DNA of 64,000 nt from Phycisphaerales bacterium (GCA_035627955.1 DASPKU010000001.1:248001-312000); one strand, 5' to 3'. Shown: positions 42,027 through 51,874, counted from the first letter of the stretch. Made by a program: numbers and translations. Notes: generated by a model not told the origin, from the sequence alone.

Positions 42027-43442
42027 ATGCGGCGATTCATGAGCTTCGGACCGGCCTTCGTGGTGCTGGTGACCTCGGCCGTGACGCTGGTGGTGGTGCC
42101 CGGGGCCATCCGCAACATCGGCGCGGCGGACACGCAGCGGACCGTGCGGCTGGCCCAGCAGGCGCTGGATCAGGATGACGTGCTGGAGCGGCTGAACCGC
42201 GCGACGCGGAACATCGCGGCGGCGGTGGAGCCCAGCGTGGTGCACCTGGACGTGACCGCCGGTCGCGGGCGGAGCGTGGTGCGGCGGGCGACGGGCTCGG
42301 GCTGGGTGTACGACAACCTCGGACATATCGTGACGAACGCTCACGTGGTGGGCTCGAGCGACACGGTGACGGTGCAGTTCTATGACGGACATGTGGCCAA
42401 GGGGCGTGTCGTCGGCACGGACACAATGAGCGACATCGCTGTGATCCGCGTTGAGGATGCGGAGAACCTGGTGCCGGCGCGGCGCGCGACGGGGCAGCGG
42501 GTGGAGCGCGGCGACCGCGTGTACGCCTTCGGTTCGCCGTTTGGGTTCAAGTTCTCGATGTCCGAGGGCATTGTGTCGGGGCTTGGTCGCTCGGCGCGGA
42601 CGCTCATGGGGCAGTACGGGATCTCGAACTTCATCCAGACGGACGCGGCCGTGAATCCGGGCAACTCGGGCGGGCCGCTGGTGGACATCCGTGGGCAGGT
42701 CGTCGGCATGAACGTTGCGATCGCGACGGCCAGTGAGAACGGCGGCGGGTCGGCGGAGAGCAGCGGGCAGTCGGCGGGCATCAGCTTCGCGATCCCGCTC
42801 ACGACGCTGGAGACGCGGGTGGAGCAACTGATCGCGGGCACGCCGATCGTGCCGGGGTACCTTGGGATCACGTACGCCGACCGGCCGCGGGTTGATGGGC
42901 AGGACCGGCGCGGGATTCCGGTGGAGAGTGTGGCTGAGGATGGCCCTGCGGCCAAGGCCGGCATGCAGGCGGGCGACGTCATCATCTCGTTCAACGGCCA
43001 GTCCACGGCCGAATGGGGTGTGCTGCGCTCGCTGATCACGACCAGCCGGCCGGGCGAGAAGGTGACCATCATCGTGCTGAGGGACGGGAAGGAAGTGTCG
43101 CTCGACGCGGTGCTGGGCGAGATGCCCGCGGCCGCGCGGCTGACGCAGTTGCGCCCGGCGCTGCTGGAGACCTTCGGCGTTGCTTTCACTGATCTTGACG
43201 AGGGCCCGACGGTGGCGTTCCTGATCGACGAGAGCCCGGCGAGCCGCGCGGGGCTGGCGCGCGGTCAGGTGGTGACCACCGTGGCGGGCGAGAAGGTCGA
43301 GGACGCAGACACGGTGGTGACGGCGCTGGAGAAGGCCGGGCTGTTCGCCGGCAAAAGCGTGAAGATCACCGTCATGGAGACGGGTGAGGACGGCACGTCG
43401 AGCACGCGGGAACTGACGCTACGGCTGAGCGGCGGGCGGTGA
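42027..43442 (+). CDS. HtrA/DegP-like serine protease with two PDZ domains
   Basis: A 471-residue periplasmic or membrane-tethered protease. An N-terminal hydrophobic helix (about 7-27) acts as signal or anchor. The trypsin-like domain has His in IVTNAHVVG, Asp in TMSDIAVIRV and Ser in NPGNSGGPLV. PDZ1 (about 280-365, YLGITYADRP ... GPAAKAGMQAGDVIISFNGQ) and a more divergent PDZ2 (about 375-470) follow. It probably performs envelope protein quality control. GGAGG precedes the ATG. Its 3' end overlaps the convergent gene by 24 bp. Confidence 0.92.
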   Translation: MRRFMSFGPAFVVLVTSAVTLVVVPGAIRNIGAADTQRTVRLAQQALDQDDVLERLNRATRNIAAAVEPSVVHLDVTAGRGRSVVRRATGSGWVYDNLGHIVTNAHVVGSSDTVTVQFYDGHVAKGRVVGTDTMSDIAVIRVEDAENLVPARRATGQRVERGDRVYAFGSPFGFKFSMSEGIVSGLGRSARTLMGQYGISNFIQTDAAVNPGNSGGPLVDIRGQVVGMNVAIATASENGGGSAESSGQSAGISFAIPLTTLETRVEQLIAGTPIVPGYLGITYADRPRVDGQDRRGIPVESVAEDGPAAKAGMQAGDVIISFNGQSTAEWGVLRSLITTSRPGEKVTIIVLRDGKEVSLDAVLGEMPAAARLTQLRPALLETFGVAFTDLDEGPTVAFLIDESPASRAGLARGQVVTTVAGEKVEDADTVVTALEKAGLFAGKSVKITVMETGEDGTSSTRELTLRLSGGR

Positions 43443-44405
43443 GGCCGTGGCCGCGGCGGGCTTGGGGTTGCCCGCGGGCCTGATGCGGACGGTGACTTTG
43501 GTGTTGTACGGCGGGAGCGTGGACGCGTTGGCGATCAAGCGCGGTTCTTCCACGCCGCTGTCGGGGTTGTACATACGGGGCCAGGCGAGGGTCTCGCCGC
43601 CAAAGGTGTGCAGGCCTATGAGCGTGCCGTCGGCGTCGGCGCGGTAGGTGCCTTGGGCCTGGCGGTCGATCATCTGCGAGCCCGCGAACAGCCAGGCGGC
43701 GCCGGGCTCGAGGTCGGCGAGCGTCTTCTGGGTGTTGACGTCGAGGACCCAGGCCGCGGGGTTGACGGTGGTGCGCCTGCCGTTGTGCTCGTAGGTCGCG
43801 GTGATTTTCACGGCCGGGCCGCTGGGCGGAATCGTCTCGAGCTTCTCGCCCTCCCAGTTCCAGCGGCCGGGAGCGCCGGGCTCGAGGCCGATCAGCAGCA
43901 GGGCCGCGTGCACGTGCGAGGGCTTGGCGCTCGTGAGCAGCAGCGCCTCGTGCTCCTTGGTGTCCGGCGGACAGGCGATGACCTCGAGGTACACGCGGGG
44001 CTTCTGCGGGTCGTGGGCGTTGATGGGGACGGTGGCGTCGAACTCGACTACCTTGGCGGAGGCGTCGACGCGGACGTGGGGGAAGACCTCGCGGAGGGAC
44101 TGTTGGGTGGGAGATGCCTGCGCTAGGTTTGTGGGCGCAGGTGGTGTTGGCGGTGTGGGCGGCTGCGGGGGGGTGGGGGGCGTTGGCGGAGTTGGGGGCG
44201 CTGGAGGTGTGGGTTGCGCCGGCGGTGTTGGCGGGGTCTGGTGCTGCGGCGAGGCGACGTCGTGACGGCGGTGGGGCACGGCCTCGTGGGCGCGCTGGAT
44301 GTCGCGGTTGGCGCAGGCGGGGAGGAGTGATCCCGCGGCGAGCAGGAGGAGTGAGGTGCGGGCTGAAAGCCCGCCTCCCCGGTTCGGTGTCGGGCAAGCG
44401 GTCAT
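43419..44405 (-). CDS. YdjY-like lipoprotein with proline-threonine repeat linker
   Basis: A 328-residue exported protein. The signal peptide ends in a lipobox-like LLPAC (Cys about 30). Residues 55-92 are a low-complexity (T/P)PP repeat. The rest resembles the YdjY domain seen in planctomycetes ([26 protein letters not shown] ... [39 protein letters not shown]), of unknown function. The first codons include a dispersed palindrome (44358-44382, encoding [10 protein letters not shown]). The ATG overlaps the murD stop (ATGA). The 3' end overlaps the protease gene. Confidence 0.8.
   Translation of the reverse strand: MTACPTPNRGGGLSARTSLLLLAAGSLLPACANRDIQRAHEAVPHRRHDVASPQHQTPPTPPAQPTPPAPPTPPTPPTPPQPPTPPTPPAPTNLAQASPTQQSLREVFPHVRVDASAKVVEFDATVPINAHDPQKPRVYLEVIACPPDTKEHEALLLTSAKPSHVHAALLLIGLEPGAPGRWNWEGEKLETIPPSGPAVKITATYEHNGRRTTVNPAAWVLDVNTQKTLADLEPGAAWLFAGSQMIDRQAQGTYRADADGTLIGLHTFGGETLAWPRMYNPDSGVEEPRLIANASTLPPYNTKVTVRIRPAGNPKPAAATASPPAAQP
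44358..44382. repeat. Palindromic repeat GCGGGCT-gaa-AGCCCGC inside the lipoprotein signal region
   Basis: Same stem, loop and C-rich CCCCGG tail as the copy at 4200-4224 in aroDE, here read on the opposite coding strand. Confidence 0.75.
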
Positions 44406-45730
44406 ACGCGGGCTCCCATGGCGAGCTCGGCGAAGCGCTGGCCGCGTTGCTCGTAGTTCTCGAACTGGTCCCAGGAGGCGCAGCCGGGGCTGAGCAGGAC
44501 GATTTCTCCGGGACGGGCACGGGCGTGGATGTGCTGCATGGCGACCTCCAGTGTGCCACAGGGGGTGGCGCGTGCGGCCGAAGCGGCCGCGATGGCGGGG
44601 CCGGTCACGCCGATGGTGTACAGCCCGGCGAGCTCGCGTGCCAGCTGGCCGATTGGGGAGAGGTCCGACTTCTTGTCGTAGCCGCCGGCGATCAGGTGGA
44701 TGCGCTGCCGATGGTCGCCGAAGGCGTTCACCGCGAGCAGGCACGATTCGGGCGTGGTGCTCTTGCTGTCGTTGTAATAGCGGACGCCGTCAACCTCGCC
44801 CACGAGCTGAAGGCGGTGAGGCAGGCCCTGAAATGTGCGCACGGCCTCGATCGCCTGCTCGCGGGTGATTGTGAGGTCGAGCGTGGTGGCGGCCGCGATC
44901 GCCATCGTGGCATTGAGCTGGTTGTGGGGGCCGGGGATCGCGAGTGAGTGGGTGAGGGGGTGAGTGGGTGAGGGGGTGATCCGATTGACTCCGGTCGGCA
45001 GGGGCCAGGTGGCGACGCTCTCGCCGAGGATGGCGGTGTCGCCGGGCTGCATCTTGGAGACGAGTCGGCGCTTGCTGTTGGCGTAGTGCTCGAAGCTGCC
45101 GTGCCAGTCGATGTGGTTGGGGCTGACGTTGGTGACGACGCCCACGTGCGGTGAGAACCTGCAGTCGGGGCTGGCCTCGCCGAGCCAGTAGAGCATGGCA
45201 TTGCTGAGTTCGAGGACCACGAAGGTATCTGGGGTGATGCGCGCGAGGTCAGATAGCAACGAGCCACCAATGTTGCCGCCCAGGACGGTGTCGCGCCCGG
45301 TGGTGGCGAGGATGTGATGGATCATCGCGGTGGTCGTGCTCTTGCCGGCGGAGCCGGTAATACCGACGACCTTCGCGCGGTTGGGAAGACGCTCGACCAG
45401 CAGGCGGATCTCGGTGGTGATCGGGATGCCCGCGGCCTGCGCCGCCCGCAGGAAGCGGTTGTCCCAGGGCTTGGGCACCGCCGGGTTGGCGATGACGAGG
45501 TCGCACGTGGTGAAGTCGCTGACGTTGTGCTCGCCGAGGCGCAGCTCGACCTGGCCAGCGTCGATGAGGTCCTGGATACCGGCGATGGAGGCCGCGAGCT
45601 TGTCGCCGGGCTCGATGTCGGTCAGAAGGACCTGAGCGCCCTGCGAGCAGAGCCAGCGGGTGACGCCCGCGCCGCCGCCGAAGCGGCCCAGGCCCATGAC
45701 GGTGATCTTCCTTGAATCGAACTCTCCCAT
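44402..45730 (-). CDS. murD: UDP-N-acetylmuramoyl-L-alanine--D-glutamate ligase
   Basis: A 442-residue peptidoglycan precursor ligase. N-terminal [17 protein letters not shown] binds the UDP substrate. The ATP loop is [19 protein letters not shown], then [10 protein letters not shown] and [24 protein letters not shown]. The C-domain has [12 protein letters not shown] and [27 protein letters not shown] just before the ATG at 45730 decides the start. A run of 8-bp repeats lies in frame at 44943-44979 (encoding [13 protein letters not shown]). A MurD gene suggests a peptidoglycan wall. Confidence 0.94.
   Translation of the reverse strand: MGEFDSRKITVMGLGRFGGGAGVTRWLCSQGAQVLLTDIEPGDKLAASIAGIQDLIDAGQVELRLGEHNVSDFTTCDLVIANPAVPKPWDNRFLRAAQAAGIPITTEIRLLVERLPNRAKVVGITGSAGKSTTTAMIHHILATTGRDTVLGGNIGGSLLSDLARITPDTFVVLELSNAMLYWLGEASPDCRFSPHVGVVTNVSPNHIDWHGSFEHYANSKRRLVSKMQPGDTAILGESVATWPLPTGVNRITPSPTHPLTHSLAIPGPHNQLNATMAIAAATTLDLTITREQAIEAVRTFQGLPHRLQLVGEVDGVRYYNDSKSTTPESCLLAVNAFGDHRQRIHLIAGGYDKKSDLSPIGQLARELAGLYTIGVTGPAIAAASAARATPCGTLEVAMQHIHARARPGEIVLLSPGCASWDQFENYEQRGQRFAELAMGARV
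44943..44979. repeat. 8-bp tandem repeats inside murD
   Basis: Read on the coding strand, TCACCCCC and TCACCCAC alternate about four times, ending TCACTCG. Since 8 is not a multiple of 3, whole copies change the frame except in threes. Confidence 0.75.
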
Positions 45731-45755
45731 CTGGACTCCCTTCCCATCCATTCTT

Positions 45756-45848
45756 GGGTACCCCGCCGCTCCGCGGCGGTTCGGCGGGGCGCGAGTGATG
45801 CTGCTTTCTGTGTGAAACGAAGAGCCGCCGCGGAGCGGCGGGGTACCC
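45756..45848. repeat. Inverted pair of palindromic repeats with GGTACCC tail
   Basis: Copies at 45756-45779 and 45825-45848 are identical to those at 12-35 and 155-178 and stand in the same mutual orientation. The second is again preceded by AAGAG. They fill the gap between murD and priA. Confidence 0.85.
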
Positions 45849-45859
45849 TGGAACGACAA

Positions 45860-48238
45860 TCACATCAAGGCTACTGGATCGACATCCACCGCGGTGTTGG
45901 CATCACTCTTCAGCAAGCCTTTGGCGCGGGCGGCGGCGAGGACCTGCTGGACGATCCCCGCCCGCGGGGCGAACACGTCAAGGGCGTAGCGGTACTGGTT
46001 GGCGATCCGCGAGACCGGGCAGGGGCCGGGACCACGCACCAGGGCCGAGTCGCCTGCGATTGAGCGCAGCACCTCGACCAGCTCGGCCGCGCGGTCGCGG
46101 GCCTTCTTGTCGTCCTCGTCGCGGCAGACGATGCGGGCCATGCGGGCCGCGGGAGGGAGACGTGAGCGCTGGCGGGTGGCGAGCTCCTCGCGCGCGAAGG
46201 TCACGTAGTCGTGCGCGGCCGCGAGGAGGATGGGCGGGGCGTCAGGGTTCATGGTCTGGATGATGACGCGCCCGGGCTTGTCGCCCCGGCCCGCGCGCCC
46301 CGCGACCTGGCTGACGAGCTGGAACGTGCGCTCGCTCGCGCGGAAGTCGGGGATGTTGAGCGAGGTGTCGGCATCGAGCACGCCGACGAGGCGGACGTTG
46401 GGGTAGTCCAGGCCCTTGGCGATCATCTGCGTGCCGATCAGCACGCGGGCCTCGCCCTTCGCGAACCTCGAGAGCGCGTCGTAGTAGTCGCGGGCGGAGC
46501 GCATGGAGTCGGAATCCAGCCGCAGCAGCGTCTCCCCGAGCTTGAGGCCCATGCTGGTGAACTTGCGGATGAGCTCATCCTCGGCACGCTGCGTGCCGCC
46601 GCCGAAGACGTTGAGCTTGGTGCCGCACTGGGGGCAGAGGCGGGGCACGAGCTGCTCGGCCAGGCAGTGGTGGCAGCGGACGAGCTCGCCCGCGGGCACG
46701 CCGGAGTGGCGGTGCAGCACGAGGTTGGCGTCGCAGTCGCTGCACGCGAGCGAGAAGCCGCAGGCGGCCTTGGGGCAGTTAATGTAGTGGGCGAAGCCGC
46801 GCCGGTTGAGCAGGAGGATGGCCTGGGCGCCGTCGGCGAGGGTGTGCTCGAGGGCCTGCTCGAGGGTGGGGCCGAGGAGGTGCAGGCGGCCGTCGTCACC
46901 CAGCGGCAGCTGGGCCCGGAGGCGTCGTTCTTCGCGCAGGTCGACGATCTCGACGTCGGGCAGGCGGGCGTTGCCGACGCGCTCGGTGAGTTCCCACAGC
47001 GACCACTTGGGGCTGCCGCTGGTGGCGTTGGCGTAGCTCTCAAGGGCAGGCGTGGCGGAGCCCAGCAGCACCGGGCACGGTTCGAGCTGCGCCCGCTTGA
47101 TGGCGACGTCGCGGGCGTTGTAGCGTGGCAGGCGGTCCTGCTTGTAGCTGCTGTCGTGCTCCTCATCGACGACGATGAGCCCCAAGTTGGGCACGGGAGC
47201 GAACACCGCGGAGCGGGCGCCGACGACGACCTGGGCCTGGCCGGCGGCGGCGCGGGACCACTCACGGTTGCGCTGGGCGGCGGTGAGGCCCGAGTGCAGC
47301 ACGGCGACGCGGGGCTTGCCGAAGCGGGCGGTGAAGCGGTCGGCGGTCTGGGGGGTGAGGGCGATCTCGGGGACGAGCACGATGGCGGATTGGCCGCGCT
47401 CCAGGACCTTGGCGATGAGGCGGAGGTACACCTCGGTCTTGCCAGAGCCGGTGACGCCGTGGAGGAGGTGGGCGTGGAACGCGCTGAGGGTGGGGGCGAT
47501 GGCGTCGATGATCGCCTGCTGGGCGCGTGTGGGCGTGATGGCGGTGGTGGAGACGCCCAGGTCGCCCGAGAGGTTCTCGCGGGCGTGGACCTCTTCGGTG
47601 ATGGAGGCGTGCAGGGCGCCGGCTGCGATCAAGGCCCGCAGCCGCTGCGGGGTCTTGAGGTTGAGCTTGGCGGCGAGGCTCGCGAGCGGCAGCGGGAACA
47701 CGTCCGCGGGGAGGGCTCTCACCTGCTCCAGCAGCTTGCGCTGCGGCGGCTTGAGGTGCTCGAAGGCTCCGGGCAGGAGCGACACCTGTTCGACCTCGCG
47801 CCGGCCGATGCCCTGCTTCACGGCCGCGGGGATCATCGACGCTATGACCATCCCCAGCGGGCAGACGTAGTAGGTCGCCATCCACTCGGCGAGCTCGACC
47901 ATGCGGGGCGGGAGCGCCGCCCCGGAACGGCGGGCCACGGGCTTGACCTTGGAGGGCGCGAGGCCGTCGAGCAGCTCGGGGCCGCCGACGGCGACGACGA
48001 TGCCAGATGTCAGCTTTCCCACACCGGTGCCGCGCCCGAGCGGGACCTCGACGCGCTCGCCGATGGTGGGGGGCGTCGATGCGAGGGGGCCGTCGAGCCG
48101 GTAGGTGAGGCCTTCCGCGGTTTTCTCGGCGTTCCAGTCGATCTCGATGCCGCGCTCCACGGCCACGCGGACGTACACGGAGCCGGCCGCTGCGGCGGAT
48201 TCCTGTACGGCAAAGAGACTTTCGCTGCCCGTGGCCAC
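45860..48238 (-). CDS. priA: Primosomal replication-restart helicase PriA
   Basis: A 792-residue 3'-5' helicase restarting stalled forks. An N-terminal 3'-DNA-binding domain and winged helix occupy about 1-215. Helicase lobe 1 has GVTGSGKTEVYLRL and VVDEEHDSSYKQDRLPRYNARD. Eight zinc-binding cysteines lie between CPKAACGFSLACSDC and CHHCLAEQLVPRLCPQCG. Lobe 2 has GTQMIAKGLDYPNV and VAGRAGRG. The length is slightly above E. coli PriA (732). The start is GTG at 48238. It is divergent from carA. Confidence 0.95.
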   Translation of the reverse strand: MATGSESLFAVQESAAAAGSVYVRVAVERGIEIDWNAEKTAEGLTYRLDGPLASTPPTIGERVEVPLGRGTGVGKLTSGIVVAVGGPELLDGLAPSKVKPVARRSGAALPPRMVELAEWMATYYVCPLGMVIASMIPAAVKQGIGRREVEQVSLLPGAFEHLKPPQRKLLEQVRALPADVFPLPLASLAAKLNLKTPQRLRALIAAGALHASITEEVHARENLSGDLGVSTTAITPTRAQQAIIDAIAPTLSAFHAHLLHGVTGSGKTEVYLRLIAKVLERGQSAIVLVPEIALTPQTADRFTARFGKPRVAVLHSGLTAAQRNREWSRAAAGQAQVVVGARSAVFAPVPNLGLIVVDEEHDSSYKQDRLPRYNARDVAIKRAQLEPCPVLLGSATPALESYANATSGSPKWSLWELTERVGNARLPDVEIVDLREERRLRAQLPLGDDGRLHLLGPTLEQALEHTLADGAQAILLLNRRGFAHYINCPKAACGFSLACSDCDANLVLHRHSGVPAGELVRCHHCLAEQLVPRLCPQCGTKLNVFGGGTQRAEDELIRKFTSMGLKLGETLLRLDSDSMRSARDYYDALSRFAKGEARVLIGTQMIAKGLDYPNVRLVGVLDADTSLNIPDFRASERTFQLVSQVAGRAGRGDKPGRVIIQTMNPDAPPILLAAAHDYVTFAREELATRQRSRLPPAARMARIVCRDEDDKKARDRAAELVEVLRSIAGDSALVRGPGPCPVSRIANQYRYALDVFAPRAGIVQQVLAAARAKGLLKSDANTAVDVDPVALM

Positions 48239-48260
48239 GCAAATCCCCGGTAGAGCGCGC

Positions 48261-48266
48261 TACACT
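48261..48266 (+). promoter_or_regulatory. Putative -10 box TACACT for carA
   Basis: TACACT ends 8 nt before the ATG at 48275, in the 36-bp gap with priA. Confidence 0.5.
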
Positions 48267-48274
48267 CTGGCTCG

Positions 48275-49495
48275 ATGCCCAACCACGACATCGACGCCGC
48301 TCACTCCTCCCACAACGTATCCAACCTTCCCCCGGGCCGGCTCGCCCTTGCCGACGGGTCGGTGTTCCACGGCCAGGCGTTCGGGGCGACCGGGCGGTCG
48401 CTGGCGGTTGCCGCGGAGGTGGTGTTCAACACCGCGATGTGCGGGTACCAGGAGTCGCTGACCGACCCCTCGTACACGGGGCAGATCCTCGTCCAGACGT
48501 TCCCCCTGATCGGGAACACAGGCGTGAACGATGAAGATGTCGAGTCGCGGAAGGTGCAGGTGTCGGGGTTCATCATCCGCGAACTGGCGCGCCGGCACAG
48601 CAACTTCCGGGCGACCGGCACGCTGAGCGAGTACCTGGCCAAGAACAACGTGCTGGGGCTGACGGGGATCGACACGCGGGCGCTGACCAAGAAACTGCGG
48701 ACGGGCGGGTCGATGGCGGGCGTGCTGACGGACCGCACGGACCTGAGCGACGCGCAGCTGGTGGAGATGGCGCGGAACGCGCCGTCGATGGCGGGGCAGA
48801 ACCTGGTGCCGCGGGTGGGGTGCAACAGCGGCAGCACGTGGAGCGAGACGCTGGGCGAGTGGGCGCCGCCGCATCACGATCCCTCGCGGAAGCTGCGGGT
48901 GCTGACGCTGGACTGCGGGGCGAAGGCGAACATTCTGCGGAACCTGGCGGAGCGCGGGTGCGAGGTGGTGGTGGTGCCGCATGACACCGGGGCGGAGGAG
49001 ATCATCCGCCGCTATGAGCAGGGGGACATCGACGGGCTGTTTATCTCCAATGGCCCCGGCGACCCCGCGGCCGTGGAGCAGACCATCGCGACGCTCAAGG
49101 GCGTGCTGGGCAAGCCCGGCGAGCCGATTCCTACTTTCGGCATCTGCCTGGGGCACCAGCTGCTCGCCCTCGCGGCGGGGGCAAAGACTTTCAAGCTCAA
49201 GTTCGGTCACCGTGGCGCGAACCAGCCCGTGCTGAACGCGACCAACGGGCGCGTGGAGATCACAAGCCAGAACCACGGGTTCGCGGTTGATCCCAAAAGC
49301 CTGGAGGCGGTGGGCGGCACGGCCACGCACATCCACCTGAACGACGGCACGCTCGCGGGCTTTGCGATGAAGGACAAGCCGGTGTTCGCCGTGCAGTACC
49401 ACCCCGAGGCGTCGCCTGGGCCGCACGACGCGAGCTACCTGTTCGATCAGTTCGTCGCGGCGATGGAGAAGCGCGCCCACGTGGGTGCGCGGTAG
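48275..49495 (+). CDS. carA: Carbamoyl-phosphate synthase small subunit
   Basis: A 406-residue glutamine amidotransferase subunit supplying ammonia to CarB for arginine and pyrimidine synthesis. The N-domain has LALADGSVFHGQAFG, FNTAMCGYQESLTDPSY and IDTRALTKKLR. The class I amidotransferase domain has ISNGPGDPA, nucleophile Cys in FGICLGHQLLALAAGAKTFKLKFGHRGANQPV, and the His/Glu pair in VQYHPEASPGPHD. carB is not adjacent. About 15 extra N-terminal residues precede the conserved start. Confidence 0.96.
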   Translation: MPNHDIDAAHSSHNVSNLPPGRLALADGSVFHGQAFGATGRSLAVAAEVVFNTAMCGYQESLTDPSYTGQILVQTFPLIGNTGVNDEDVESRKVQVSGFIIRELARRHSNFRATGTLSEYLAKNNVLGLTGIDTRALTKKLRTGGSMAGVLTDRTDLSDAQLVEMARNAPSMAGQNLVPRVGCNSGSTWSETLGEWAPPHHDPSRKLRVLTLDCGAKANILRNLAERGCEVVVVPHDTGAEEIIRRYEQGDIDGLFISNGPGDPAAVEQTIATLKGVLGKPGEPIPTFGICLGHQLLALAAGAKTFKLKFGHRGANQPVLNATNGRVEITSQNHGFAVDPKSLEAVGGTATHIHLNDGTLAGFAMKDKPVFAVQYHPEASPGPHDASYLFDQFVAAMEKRAHVGAR

Positions 49496-49791
49496 CCGCC
49501 AGTTTGCGCGCATATGCGCAGAACTATCCACAATCACTGACCTGCGTGAGGGAATCGCGTCCCCGCATCGAGGGGCGAGATGTGAGTTTTTGTTCACTTC
49601 ACCCGGGCTCCGGGGTTGTGAACCGCGAATCGCCCGGTAGGTTGGCCCGCCCGCGTCGGCAGCGACGCGGCGGACGCGCCGGGACGAAGGGTGCACGCCG
49701 AGGAACGGATTCGCCGCCTACGTAGGCGACGCGGCGTGGAGAGGCCCTTCCGGCTCATGCGGCGGGACGGAGTCCCCCGAAGGCAGGCACC
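49496..49791 (+). other. GC-rich intergenic region with palindromes
   Basis: 296 bp with no gene. It contains a perfect 14-bp palindrome CGCCTACGTAGGCG (49715-49728) flanked by complementary CGCCG/CGGCG, and a short GGGAC/GTCCC hairpin nearer the next start. I recognise no riboswitch. The structure suggests a leader for the secreted-protein gene at 49792. Confidence 0.35.
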
Positions 49792-51765
49792 ATGCACTAC
49801 GGACGACTGATGGGCGCCGCGGCGCTCGTGGCGGCGATGACCACGATCCCGGCGGCGGCGCAGGATGTAACCCCCATCCCCAACGTTGACAAGAGCACGA
49901 TCCCGCACATCTACGTGGACGCGTCGACCAAGCAGGTCCTGCCCTACGCACCACGGCTGGTGGTGCAGGACGTGTACGACTCGGACGCCAACGGCGAGTG
50001 CATCGGCACATTCGGGCACAACCACCTGATCGAGGACGTTCGGTTCAGCAACGGTCCGTGGAGCAGCTCGATCGACAAGCCGCTGATGGAGGTGCAGCTG
50101 CTGATCAGTAACAGCTTCGGGCAGATCAGCGACTACGACATCCTGGTGAAGGTGTGGCAGAACGCGAGCTTCACGAGCAACCCGATGGTGGCGGCGGGGG
50201 CGGTGCCGCTGACGACGCTGGGGCCGGTGGCGATCCGCAATGCTCCGGACCTGGCGTACCTGAACCTGATGAGCAACGGGCTTCCGCTGTGCTACATCAA
50301 CGGTGATCACGCGTACGTGGAGGTGTTCGTGCTCGCGCCGGGAAGCAACCAGCTCGCCAGCGTCACGGGCGGGCTGGTCGTGACGCACCAGAACGACATG
50401 CCGGTAGGCTCGACGACCGACCCCTGGGGGCGAGACCGCAACGCCGACGGCGTGATGCAGGGCGGGCCGCTGGATGCGCCGATGCCCAACGAGCACGTGC
50501 GGAGCATCTTCGGTGGGGCGCCCTGCACCGGCAACGCGGTGATCGCGGACCTGGTGCTGCGGGGGATCGCGCCCGCAACCGAGCCGCCGGCGACGGAGAT
50601 CACGCTGCAGGACAGCGGGCTGACCGTAACCGCCCCGCTCGGGCCGGGCGAGATCAAGTGGTACAAGTTCGAGGTGCCGGGCAACGTGACGGACGCGCGC
50701 CGGACGTTCCTGGACATCGACACCGAGGGCTCGCAGCTCGGGCCGGTGAACCAGCCGGTGCTGGCGCTGTTCGACGGCGTGGGGGTGCTGCTGGCCACCA
50801 ACCGCGACAGCGGCAGCGACCTGCAGGCGCAGCTCAGCTTCGGCGTCGGGAACCGGCCGGCTTTCGGCAACGGCCTCGCGTTCGACGGCATGAACGGGGA
50901 GCTGACCTTCGCCTTCGGCCCGTACTACCTGGGCGTGGGCTCGTTCCCCGCCGCGCGGGTAGGAAACGGCTGGCTGCTGACCGGCGCGAGCGAGAACTCG
51001 GGCACGGTGCGGGTGAACTTCCGCACCAACGCGACGTTCGCGGGGCCGCTGGCGCCGTCGGCGGAGCCCAACTTCATCGAGATCAACAACGGGCAGACGG
51101 TCCTCGCGCCCGGGCTGACCGTGCCGCCGGTGAACCCTGGAGTGCCCGGGGCGCTGTGGTACAAGTTCACCACGTGCGGGGCGGACGGCTCCACGCCGGA
51201 GAGCTACCTCGACATTGACTTCACCGGCAGCGACTCGCCGCAGACCGCGGACCAGGTCGCGTTCGTCTTCAACAGCAGCGGCAACGTGGTGGCCTCGTCG
51301 AACGACGAGGGGCCCTGGGCGCTCCCGCAGTTCTCCTTCGGGGCGACGTGGGCCCGGCCGTCCCGCACCGGCAACCCCGCCGACCCGGTGTTCGCAGGGC
51401 AGAACGGCAGCCTGCCCGCGGGCACCTACTACCTTGCCAGCGGCTTCGCGCCGATGACGTCGCTATCAAACGCGGCGACTGACGGCCGCTGGCACGTACG
51501 CCCCCGCAGCGGCGATGACCTGAACATCCGCGTCGACTTCCTCACGGGGGTTGTGCAGTGCGGCCCCACCTGCGGCACGTCGGACTTCAACGGCGATGGC
51601 GATTCCGGCACCGACCAGGACATCGAGGCGTTCTTCACGTGCATCGGCGGGACGTGCTGCCCCACCTGCTACGCCGGCGGCTCGGACTTCAACGGCGACG
51701 GCGACGCGGGGACCGACCAGGACATCGAGGCGTTCTTCCGGGTGCTGGGCGGGCATCCTTGCTGA
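49792..51765 (+). CDS. Secreted protein with paired C-terminal calcium-loop modules
   Basis: A 657-residue exported protein: signal peptide (1-23), then a beta-rich N-terminal domain (about 25-265). Two related domains follow that look like prepeptidase-type jelly rolls (EIKWYKFEVPGN...RTFLDIDTEGSQ at about 285; GALWYKFTTCG...ESYLDIDFTGSD at about 455). The C-terminus carries two modules, TSDFNGDGDSGTDQDIEAFF and SDFNGDGDAGTDQDIEAFFR, separated by a CIGGTCCPTC segment and ending VLGGHPC. The tail matches the secreted protein at 13242. No enzyme motif is seen. Confidence 0.82.
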   Translation: MHYGRLMGAAALVAAMTTIPAAAQDVTPIPNVDKSTIPHIYVDASTKQVLPYAPRLVVQDVYDSDANGECIGTFGHNHLIEDVRFSNGPWSSSIDKPLMEVQLLISNSFGQISDYDILVKVWQNASFTSNPMVAAGAVPLTTLGPVAIRNAPDLAYLNLMSNGLPLCYINGDHAYVEVFVLAPGSNQLASVTGGLVVTHQNDMPVGSTTDPWGRDRNADGVMQGGPLDAPMPNEHVRSIFGGAPCTGNAVIADLVLRGIAPATEPPATEITLQDSGLTVTAPLGPGEIKWYKFEVPGNVTDARRTFLDIDTEGSQLGPVNQPVLALFDGVGVLLATNRDSGSDLQAQLSFGVGNRPAFGNGLAFDGMNGELTFAFGPYYLGVGSFPAARVGNGWLLTGASENSGTVRVNFRTNATFAGPLAPSAEPNFIEINNGQTVLAPGLTVPPVNPGVPGALWYKFTTCGADGSTPESYLDIDFTGSDSPQTADQVAFVFNSSGNVVASSNDEGPWALPQFSFGATWARPSRTGNPADPVFAGQNGSLPAGTYYLASGFAPMTSLSNAATDGRWHVRPRSGDDLNIRVDFLTGVVQCGPTCGTSDFNGDGDSGTDQDIEAFFTCIGGTCCPTCYAGGSDFNGDGDAGTDQDIEAFFRVLGGHPC

Positions 51766-51786
51766 GCGGCTTCTGAAGCACAACTC

Positions 51787-51815
51787 CACGACGGTCCGAG
51801 CACGGTCGTGCCACC
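51787..51815. repeat. Imperfect palindrome CACGAC...GTCGTGCCACC
   Basis: Outer arms CACGAC/GTCGTG, followed by CCACCC as in the copy at 7859-7885. It precedes the terminator. Confidence 0.5.
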
Positions 51816-51831
51816 CGTCGGAAAAACAACA

Positions 51832-51874
51832 GAGCCCCGGGCCGTCTCGCGATCCCGGGGCTCCGTTGCTTTTT
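51832..51874 (+). terminator. Rho-independent terminator
   Basis: Perfect 10-bp arms GAGCCCCGGG and CCCGGGGCTC with CAAC/GTTG extending the base, then TTTTT. It lies between convergent genes and could serve the plus strand mainly. Confidence 0.88.

Noticed and set aside
46211-48253. Long plus-strand open frame of about 680 codons
   Set aside because: It is antisense to priA, whose motifs are complete. The antisense product is low-complexity.
49496-49791. Cyclic-di-GMP or cobalamin riboswitch in the leader of the secreted protein gene
   Set aside because: Local hairpins exist, but none of the conserved bases of those riboswitch classes could be matched.
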